Shown piece by piece: positions 7,007 to 11,953 of a DNA stretch of 11,953 bases. Origin of the DNA: Balneolaceae bacterium (lineage in GTDB: Bacteria; Bacteroidota; Rhodothermia; Balneolales; Balneolaceae). The stretch covers positions 1-11,953 of the forward strand of contig SKWF01000131.1 of assembly GCA_007129085.1 (NCBI GenBank). The letters are read 5' to 3'. The translations under genes and the position numbers were made by a program. Numbering within the stretch: the first letter of the stretch is position 1; each line of letters opens with the position of its first letter. Below the pieces are notes generated by a model. The model saw nothing but the letters and a program-made list of their open reading frames with translations. It had not been told where the DNA came from and did no database searches.

Positions 7007-7546
7007 ATGCGCACAATCGCAAAATACGCCATTATTTTTCCGGTACTTTTTTCACTGATATTTATCGCCTGTGATGATGATCTCCCCGGCCTGCAAGAAC
7101 CAACTTTTGAAAATGTCCCCGAACCGTTTGATATAACCGGTATTGAAGGGGAAGAGGTAACCGGTGGCGCGGTTAAATACATCGTAGAAGAAGGTTATGG
7201 TGAAGACAGAGTTGTTACACGTGATGATGTAGAAGTTTTCATGACGCTCAGAAATCTCGATGGAGATATTATCTACAGTAGTTTTCAAAATAACAGCGAT
7301 TCACCCACTGCATTTCCCGTCTCCGATATTCAGGTTATCACAAACCGCCAACAGGATAGTTTTAATGTTACCCGTGCATTTACCGAAGGGTTGAAACGCG
7401 GAATAATTGGAATGAAGCGTGGTGAACGTAGAGTTATAATTGTCCCCCCCGAACAGGGATTTGGCATGATTCCGGACGGACTTTTCAATTCTCCTTTCCG
7501 TGATGATACCCTCCGGTACGATATCACCCTTAACCACATTTTTTAA
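7007..7546 (+). CDS. FKBP-type peptidyl-prolyl isomerase-like lipoprotein, divergent active site
   Basis: A 179-residue lipoprotein. The signal peptide has a lipidated Cys22 (LIFIAC), followed by an acidic DDD. Residues about 70-179 match an FKBP domain: VEVFMTLRNLDGDIIYSS, then EGLKRGIIGMKRGERRVIIVPPEQGFG (127-153), closing with TLRYDITLNHI. The fold signature is clear, but residues that line the FKBP12 pocket are changed: by my alignment Tyr26 is Met79, Asp37 is Tyr90, Trp59 is Phe125 and Tyr82 is Phe152. About 20 residues are also inserted before the central helix. It may be a weak isomerase or a chaperone-like protein at the outer membrane or periplasm. It follows tatC by 99 bases and is the last gene before the terminator, so it may be read through from that cluster or have its own promoter. 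Confidence 0.8.
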   Translation: MRTIAKYAIIFPVLFSLIFIACDDDLPGLQEPTFENVPEPFDITGIEGEEVTGGAVKYIVEEGYGEDRVVTRDDVEVFMTLRNLDGDIIYSSFQNNSDSPTAFPVSDIQVITNRQQDSFNVTRAFTEGLKRGIIGMKRGERRVIIVPPEQGFGMIPDGLFNSPFRDDTLRYDITLNHIF

Positions 7547-7559
7547 TAGACAACTTTTG

Positions 7560-7595
7560 CCGGTTGCAGAGTTCTTTCTGCAATCCGGTTTTTTT
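7560..7595 (+). terminator. Rho-independent terminator after the FKBP-like gene
   Basis: The arm CCGGTTGCAGA (7560-7570) pairs with TCTGCAA-T-CCGG (7577-7588), leaving one bulged T at 7584 and a 6-base loop. A run of seven T follows (7589-7595). It begins 13 bases after the stop codon and would end the plus-strand transcript of the rpiB-glyA-tatC-FKBP block. The T-run overlaps the last two bases of the convergent minus-strand gene. On the minus strand the hairpin lacks a good T-tract, so it works mainly in the plus direction. Confidence 0.9.
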
Positions 7596-7941
7596 ATTCA
7601 CTTAAATTTTCCGCTGCTTCAACGGGACTCCAAAAGTGTTTATCGATATCTACGGTATACTCCTTTTTAAAGCTAACTCCCTCCTGCTCTAACTTCTCTC
7701 TCATCGAATCGCCCGGGAAATGGCCCCGCCCTGTTAGTTGACCCATCGCATTTACGACCCTGTGAGCCGGATATTTTTCACCACCGGGATGTGTAATTAA
7801 ATTGTTTAGCGCATAGCCAACCGTTCGTGCTCCCGACCTCACACCAATTGCCCCTGAAATAGCACCATAGGTGGTTACTTTTCCATACGGTATCTGTTCA
7901 ACAATTTTGTACACCTTTTGATAAAAATCTGATTTTGCCAT
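7594..7941 (-). CDS. MGMT-family (alkyltransferase-like) DNA-binding protein without acceptor cysteine
   Basis: A 115-residue single-domain relative of O6-methylguanine-DNA methyltransferase. It keeps the winged-helix DNA-binding core: IPYGKVTTYGAIS at 17-29 (with the conserved Tyr25), GARTVGYALNN at 37-47 (Arg39 as the finger that flips the base) and the active-site loop PAHRVVN at 58-64. The acceptor Cys of PCHRV is Ala59, so the protein cannot take an alkyl group by the MGMT reaction. Alkyltransferase-like (ATL) proteins have Trp here and flag O6-alkylguanine to nucleotide-excision repair; the Ala form is, from memory, common in Bacteroidota. GRGHFPGDSM and the C-terminal HFWSP are typical of that group. 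The function is inferred as damage recognition. It stands alone on the minus strand, with a 128-base leader that holds an alternative hairpin. Confidence 0.85.
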   Translation of the reverse strand: MAKSDFYQKVYKIVEQIPYGKVTTYGAISGAIGVRSGARTVGYALNNLITHPGGEKYPAHRVVNAMGQLTGRGHFPGDSMREKLEQEGVSFKKEYTVDIDKHFWSPVEAAENLSE

Positions 7942-8007
7942 AACTATTTAGGGACTTTTTTTTGATGGTGATCGAAATACGGACAAAGACTCAAATCTTA
8001 GAACTAC

Positions 8008-8050
8008 GTTCATCAAACTGAACAGATATTTTTTAAGAACGTTTGATGAA
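8008..8050 (-). repeat. Two mutually exclusive hairpins in the DUF2520/MGMT intergenic
   Basis: The arm TTCATCAAAC (8009-8018) is exactly repeated in inverted form as GTTTGATGAA (8041-8050), 22 bases apart. The first arm can instead form a local hairpin, GTTCA (8008-8012) with TGAAC (8019-8023). The two structures cannot coexist. The site lies 67 bases before the MGMT-like start and 19 bases after the DUF2520 stop (both genes on the minus strand). No U-run follows, so it is not a simple terminator. It may be an attenuation-like element or an operator. Confidence 0.35.
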
Positions 8051-8069
8051 TAGGGTATAGAACGGAAAA

Positions 8070-8936
8070 TTACCTTTTAAGCAGCTCTTCCATTTTTTCT
8101 ATTTCACCGGGGGTTACCTGCCCGTTCTTTTTTGTAAGATGAATCGTTTGCCGGCCGAGAATTTTATAAAGCGCCATTTTATCCGGCTTCTTTTCTAAAA
8201 GCTCCAGGTGTGATTGCAGAGTTTCACTATCACCCCGCGAAACAGGGCCGGAGAGCGACGCCGCTGTCCCCTTTTCAAGAACGTTCTGCACAGTTTGGTT
8301 AATCAACGGATGCAGAATATCTAATCCGCCTTCAACCTTCTCTCCTTCCAACAGCTCCTCGGCTTCTCGGAGAAGCGTTACCAGGTAGTTCGATGCCAAC
8401 ACGGCGGCAAGATGCACAACCTGTTTCTGCTTTATTGTCAGCGGTACCGCTTTAGAATTCATCATCCCGATGACGCCCGAGAGACGGTCGGTTAGCTCTG
8501 AATCTCCCTCAACACTAATATAAATAGATGATAATCGCTCTCTGCCGTCCGATCTTCGGAATGTCTGAATGGGATGCATAGATGCAGTTAGCGCCCCTTT
8601 TTCTGCCAATGGCCGGCACTCAGCTGATGTTTTGGAGCCGGAGCAGTGAACTACAGAACGACCGCTCCAATCTATATCGAGGAGTGATAATGTTTCAGAC
8701 ACTTTTTTGATCTGATCATCCGGAACGGTAATGAAAATCCACTCGCCCAGTTCATCCTTATTGAGGTGCTGTAGCTGGTCGGGTGAACGTGCGAGCGTTT
8801 CACCATTTTTGAAAATCTTTCCCTCTCTGCTGTTCCAGATCGACAAAATGGGGAACTGTTCATGACGAAAAAAATCCAACAGAGATGAACCCAATGCACC
8901 CGTACCGATAATCGATATGGAGGGTTTGGTTTTCAT
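8070..8936 (-). CDS. Rossmann-like NAD(P)-binding protein with DUF2520 domain
   Basis: A 288-residue protein with the start set at 8936, where the sequence TAATG overlaps the stop of the Memo-like gene by one base. A longer frame to 9023 exists, but its first 29 residues (SKRDRWIVLFSFWR) look like read-through of the upstream gene's other frame. It has an NAD(P)-binding loop, ISIIGTGALGSSLL (7-20), then FITVPDDQI, VHCSGSKTSAE (96-106), MHPIQTF (120-126) and a helical DUF2520 domain with HLAAVLASNYLVTL (175-188) and SGPVSRGDSETL (229-240). Family members resemble 6-phosphogluconate-dehydrogenase-like and pyrroline-5-carboxylate-reductase-like oxidoreductases. The substrate is unknown. As third gene after a CoA-using PPTase, a role in CoA or acyl-carrier metabolism is possible, but only a guess. 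Confidence 0.9.
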   Translation of the reverse strand: MKTKPSISIIGTGALGSSLLDFFRHEQFPILSIWNSREGKIFKNGETLARSPDQLQHLNKDELGEWIFITVPDDQIKKVSETLSLLDIDWSGRSVVHCSGSKTSAECRPLAEKGALTASMHPIQTFRRSDGRERLSSIYISVEGDSELTDRLSGVIGMMNSKAVPLTIKQKQVVHLAAVLASNYLVTLLREAEELLEGEKVEGGLDILHPLINQTVQNVLEKGTAASLSGPVSRGDSETLQSHLELLEKKPDKMALYKILGRQTIHLTKKNGQVTPGEIEKMEELLKR

Positions 8937-9688
8937 TACCCGATAATGGGTTGAACCTGAACTTCTCCAAAAACTGAATAGGACGATCCACCGATCTCTT
9001 TTCGATGGAGTTTTAATCCCCATTTTCGGGCAACCAACAGTCCCGCAAAGAAAGAGCCTGCACCCTCAATTTTTACCTCGCCGGAATTTAACCTGTTCAT
9101 CAAACCGGAGAGATTATTTTTTTCGTAGAGTTCGAAAATATCATCTAAATTATCTGTACCGGCAGCATCAAAATCACAGCAAAAAATAATCAATGCGTTA
9201 CGGGAGGCTAATATTTCCTCGAGTGAATAAGCAAGCTCTTTAACTATAAATGGACTTTCATCTGTAATTTGGAGGCTCAACACTGAAAAATCCTCCAATA
9301 CCGTTTGCAGTATGGGAAGGTGCGAATAAAAACTTAACTCATCACTATACGCTTCATCATCAATAAAAAAGTCATCATCCTCATCGCACAATTCGTTCCG
9401 GAGTTTATCATTTGCGGGAACTTCCCCAAGATGTGTGCTAAATACTTTTTTTGACGGCATTGGGAGTTTCTTTTCATGGCTCCCCGGCTGAGATTCTACA
9501 ATTACAACCGTATCAAAATCATCCTTCGAAAAATGACTATATGATGCACAAACATCACTAAAATTTGCTTCTGTAATTTCTGTCGGGGCAAAAAGCAGAC
9601 GGATAACTCCCATCTCATCACTATGTTTGGCCTTGGCGGCAGAAATTTCTTTTTTTATCTCATTTCGAGTTATCGTGGAAATAAACAT
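8936..9688 (-). CDS. Divergent Memo-fold protein (AmmeMemoRadiSam system protein B-like), metal ligands lost
   Basis: A 250-residue protein with start at ATG 9688, 4 bases after the PPTase stop. An ATG at 9802 in the same frame would overlap that gene by 110 bases and add 38 residues lying inside it. By eye the protein lines up with the Memo family (COG1355): DTVVIVESQP (59-68) with the family's strand ending in GPNH, HLGEVPANDKL (86-96) with TPLGxVPVN, ELSFYSHLPILQ (117-128) with EHSIEVxLPFLQ, CCDFDA (170-175) with STDxxH, and KIEGAGS (206-212) with CG-containing MCGYGG. The metal-binding His, His, His and Cys of family members appear as Pro68, Leu118, Ala175 and Glu208. Memo proteins share a fold with LigB-type dioxygenases and are iron/copper-linked. 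This one is probably non-catalytic, perhaps a binding or scaffold protein. The fold is inferred from pattern, not calculated. Confidence 0.6.
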   Translation of the reverse strand: MFISTITRNEIKKEISAAKAKHSDEMGVIRLLFAPTEITEANFSDVCASYSHFSKDDFDTVVIVESQPGSHEKKLPMPSKKVFSTHLGEVPANDKLRNELCDEDDDFFIDDEAYSDELSFYSHLPILQTVLEDFSVLSLQITDESPFIVKELAYSLEEILASRNALIIFCCDFDAAGTDNLDDIFELYEKNNLSGLMNRLNSGEVKIEGAGSFFAGLLVARKWGLKLHRKEIGGSSYSVFGEVQVQPIIG

Positions 9689-9692
9689 ATAA

Positions 9693-10298
9693 TTAGGGGC
9701 TGGTAGACGATTTATAATAGCAGATGGAAATCCACTGATTGCTTTCCTGAAAGCTACAAATTTTTGCTTCTTTTCCATCATTAAATTCCACGGAATATTC
9801 ATCTTCCGATTCCTTTTTCAAGCAGACACTATTCATCGGTACTCGCAATCCGGTGCCAATTGCTTTCAGGGCGGCCTCCTTCAGTGTCCAGATACGTAAC
9901 GTGCTGTCACCACTATAAAGTGCATCCTCTTCTCTCGGATGTTTCATTCTTGAGGTAAGCCGTGGATGAACATTTCGGTTCAAACTCTCCATATCAAGCC
10001 CCACAATATACTCCTTCGAAATGGCCCCGCTTACGGCACCCGGAGTGTGCGAAAAACTGACGGAAATTTCATTCCCGTTGTAATACACGCGGGGTTTCTC
10101 GTACTTTTTTGTGATGATTTCGGGAGCCTGAATTTCGAAGCGGCTGGCAATCAATTTTTGTAAGAGTAGTTTACCGGAAAGTGATTCACTGACTTCAACA
10201 GGTCCATCGCCAGGATTTAGGTCGCGCTCTTCGAACCCGCCAAAAATAGATTCCGGTAACTTTTTATGATGAATCGGTAGAAATAACTGATCAGTCAA
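9693..10298 (-). CDS. 4'-Phosphopantetheinyl transferase, Sfp/AcpS-superfamily
   Basis: A 201-residue enzyme that moves phosphopantetheine from CoA to a serine of acyl, peptidyl or aryl carrier proteins. Motifs are clear: SFSHTPG (81-87, with His84 near the phosphate), IVGLDMES (98-105, in the place of GxDIE; Asp102 and Glu104 hold Mg2+), and RIWTLKEAALKAIGTGL (135-151; Trp137, Lys140, Glu141, Lys145 in the W-x-x-KEa-x-x-K signature). Sfp-type enzymes have about 220-230 residues, so this is a short form. The start is TTG at 10298. No ATG lies between the upstream stop at 10326 and the core motifs, so it is the only plausible start among standard codons. The downstream Memo-like and DUF2520 genes are coupled to it. 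Whether it serves fatty acid synthesis or a secondary pathway cannot be told here. Confidence 0.9.
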   Translation of the reverse strand: MTDQLFLPIHHKKLPESIFGGFEERDLNPGDGPVEVSESLSGKLLLQKLIASRFEIQAPEIITKKYEKPRVYYNGNEISVSFSHTPGAVSGAISKEYIVGLDMESLNRNVHPRLTSRMKHPREEDALYSGDSTLRIWTLKEAALKAIGTGLRVPMNSVCLKKESEDEYSVEFNDGKEAKICSFQESNQWISICYYKSSTSP

Positions 10299-10492
10299 AA
10301 AACAAGGGCGTCTAATTGCAATTATTCACCCCCAATATAAAATATTCACCGATCACTTGTTCAATAATACCTTACGATTCATCATTGAGCGTAGTAATTA
10401 TTCAGGCCCGCTTTAAGGTGCAATCTTCCACTCATTTTTTGTATTTTAGTTAGCTTGTAAACAGAAATTATTTTTTTGACCCAATTACCTTC
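10299..10492. promoter_or_regulatory. Divergent promoter region between PPTase operon and lysS
   Basis: These 194 AT-rich bases must hold both promoters. A 12-bp palindrome (TAATTGCAATTA, 10313-10324) lies 15 bases upstream of the PPTase start, and the octamer TATTCACC occurs twice in direct orientation (10323-10330 and 10343-10350), 20 bases apart, which is about two helical turns. These could be sites for one regulator. I found no convincing promoter or Shine-Dalgarno for lysS. Confidence 0.4.
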
Positions 10493-11953
10493 ATGAGCAA
10501 CGCTGAACCATCTTTAAGCGAACAACAAGAAATACGAAGAGAAAAACTAAATCAACTTCGAGAACTGGGCGTAACTCCCTACCCTTACGATTATGATGTA
10601 ACTCACTCCTCCGCCGAAATTCTCTCCGATGAAGACTCCTTCATCACTGATACACCCGATCAACCCGGTGATGCCGTGCGGGTTTCTGTTGCCGGGCGGG
10701 TTATGACCCGAAGGATTATGGGTAAGGCCTCCTTTTTCACCCTCCAGGATTCTCAAGGCACCATTCAGGTATACATTCGCCGGGATGATGTAGCCACCGA
10801 TGAACTCGGCCGCGATTACTACAATAAAGTATTCAAGAAACTGACCGACATTGGAGATTTTGTCGGTATTAAAGGGTTTGTGTTTAAAACCGGTACAGGA
10901 GAGACGACCATCCATGCTGAGTCGTTTGAATTTCTTGGCAAAACTATCCGCCCTATTCCAACCCCGAAAGAGGTGGAAAATGAAGATGGTGAAACAGTAA
11001 CCTACGATGCTTTTACCGATAAAGAGCAGAGATATCGACAGCGCTATGTAGATCTTATTGTAAATACCGATGTTCGCGACACCTTTCGCAAACGCACACA
11101 AATGGTGCAGACCATGCGGAGTTTTATGAATGAGCGTGGTTACCTGGAAGTGGAAACTCCAATCCTGCAACCAATTTATGGTGGCGCTGCCGCAAAGCCG
11201 TTTGTCACGCATCACAACGCGCTGGATATCGACCTGTACCTCCGTATAGCCAACGAGCTCTATCTAAAACGGCTAATTGTTGGTGGGTTTGATGGCGTTT
11301 ACGAATTCTCGAAAGATTTCAGAAATGAAGGCCTCTCCCGTTTCCACAATCCTGAGTTTACCCAGGTTGAGCTCTATGTAGCCTACAAAGATTACAACTG
11401 GATGATGGACTTTATGGAGAAGATGATTGAAAAAGTAGCCATTGATCTACACGGCTCCACCAAAGTTACGGTTGGCGAAAACGAAATTGATTTCAAAAGT
11501 CCCTGGCCGCGTATTCCAATGTACGAGGCGATTGAAAACGAAACCGGTCACGACCTTTCCGGAAAATCGACGGAAGAAATTTTCAAGATCGCCAAAGAAC
11601 TCCATATTGATGTGGACGAAAGCATGGGCAAAGGTAAGCTGATTGATGAAATTTTCGGCGAAACCGTGGAGCACAAGCTCATTCAGCCCACATTCATTAC
11701 CGATTATCCGATCGAAATGAGTCCGCTGGCCAAAAAGCACCGCTCTAAAGAAGGACTTGTAGAACGATTTGAAGCCGTGTGTAACGGCAAAGAGATCGCC
11801 AATGCATTTACAGAGCTCAATGATCCGATCGATCAACGTGAGCGATTTGAAGAGCAGGCACGGCTTCGCGCAGATGGCGATGATGAAGCGATGACCATTG
11901 ATGAAGATTTCCTGCGAGCTATCGAGTACGGAATGCCTCCAACAGCAGGAATC
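10493..11953 (+). CDS. lysS: Lysyl-tRNA synthetase, class II (lacks only the C-terminal end, at window edge)
   Basis: 487 codons are present. The enzyme charges tRNA-Lys with lysine in the cytosol. The anticodon-binding OB domain spans about residues 62-150 (VSVAGRVMTRRIMGKASFF, IQVYIR). RYRQRYVDLIVN (180-191) opens the catalytic domain. Motif 1 is near EVETPIL (219-225). LRIANELYLKRLIVGGF (250-266) and motif 2, DFRNEGLSRFHNPEFT (275-290; Arg277, Glu279), are normal. The sequence stops in YGMPPTAGI, just where motif 3 (GIGIDR) begins, so at least some 30 residues are missing. An insert of about 10 residues (PTPKEVENEDGETVTYD, 157-172) before the catalytic domain is, from memory, usual in Bacteroidota enzymes. 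ATG at 10493 gives the expected N-terminal helix; no Shine-Dalgarno is visible. Confidence 0.97.
   Translation, partial: MSNAEPSLSEQQEIRREKLNQLRELGVTPYPYDYDVTHSSAEILSDEDSFITDTPDQPGDAVRVSVAGRVMTRRIMGKASFFTLQDSQGTIQVYIRRDDVATDELGRDYYNKVFKKLTDIGDFVGIKGFVFKTGTGETTIHAESFEFLGKTIRPIPTPKEVENEDGETVTYDAFTDKEQRYRQRYVDLIVNTDVRDTFRKRTQMVQTMRSFMNERGYLEVETPILQPIYGGAAAKPFVTHHNALDIDLYLRIANELYLKRLIVGGFDGVYEFSKDFRNEGLSRFHNPEFTQVELYVAYKDYNWMMDFMEKMIEKVAIDLHGSTKVTVGENEIDFKSPWPRIPMYEAIENETGHDLSGKSTEEIFKIAKELHIDVDESMGKGKLIDEIFGETVEHKLIQPTFITDYPIEMSPLAKKHRSKEGLVERFEAVCNGKEIANAFTELNDPIDQRERFEEQARLRADGDDEAMTIDEDFLRAIEYGMPPTAGI

Noticed and set aside
8937..9023. Longer start for the DUF2520 protein (ATG at 9023).
   Set aside because: It would add 29 residues of no family likeness, overlapping the Memo-like gene by 88 bases, whereas ATG at 8936 puts the Rossmann strand at the N-terminus and gives a TAATG coupling.
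9689..9802. Longer start for the Memo-like protein (ATG at 9802, 9781 or 9778).
   Set aside because: The extra residues overlap the conserved C-terminus of the PPTase in another frame, and ATG at 9688 fits the usual tight operon spacing. Not fully excluded, since GGA precedes 9781.
10547..11215. A long antisense frame (222 residues) within lysS, and similar antisense frames in the receptor (2361-2768) and in glyA (5512-5892).
   Set aside because: They mirror the codon structure of well-supported genes on the plus strand and have no domain, signal or start signal of their own.
1..11953. tRNA or rRNA genes, CRISPR arrays, insertion sequences, prophage or toxin-antitoxin genes.
   Set aside because: I looked for cloverleaf-like segments, evenly spaced repeats, transposase motifs and terminal inverted repeats, and found none. 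Most of the window is ordinary chromosomal housekeeping DNA.

Overview
The window looks like chromosomal DNA of a Bacteroidota/Balneolota-type bacterium (the FCB group; Balneolaceae is my best guess). The evidence is a TonB-dependent receptor with a carboxypeptidase-regulatory-like N-terminal domain followed at once by a DUF4249 lipoprotein, several lipoprotein signals with acidic residues after the lipid cysteine, a Bacteroidota-type lysyl-tRNA synthetase, a cysteine-less MGMT-like protein, and almost no Shine-Dalgarno sequences. The placement is inference from gene content; no rRNA is present.

Layout. (1) 1-311, minus: the 5' part of an FAD/NAD(P)-dependent oxidoreductase resembling sulfide:quinone reductase, running off the left edge. 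(2) 312-890: a 579-base divergent intergenic region with no credible gene but several dyads, including perfect 22-bp and 24-bp palindromes. (3) 891-4073, plus: a two-gene outer-membrane uptake unit, TonB-dependent receptor (TTG start) and DUF4249 lipoprotein, 3 bases apart. (4) 4236-6907, plus: rpiB, glyA and tatC, closely spaced and probably co-transcribed, followed after 99 bases by an FKBP-like lipoprotein (7007-7546) and a strong intrinsic terminator at 7560-7595. (5) 7594-7941, minus: a small alkyltransferase-like DNA-repair protein with Ala where MGMT has its acceptor Cys. (6) 8070-10298, minus: a compact three-gene operon of a 4'-phosphopantetheinyl transferase (TTG start), a divergent Memo-fold protein that appears to have lost its metal ligands, and a Rossmann/DUF2520 protein. 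Neighbouring genes are 4 bases apart and overlapping by 1 base. (7) 10493 to the right edge, plus: lysS, nearly complete.

How the parts work together. The receptor and DUF4249 protein probably form one outer-membrane import complex of unknown substrate. rpiB (pentose phosphate), glyA (serine/glycine and one-carbon units) and tatC (folded-protein export) are housekeeping genes that share an operon rather than a pathway. The PPTase operon is the least ordinary part: a carrier-protein-activating enzyme is translationally coupled to an apparently metal-free Memo homologue and an uncharacterised NAD(P)-binding protein. No mobile element, CRISPR array, tRNA or rRNA was seen.
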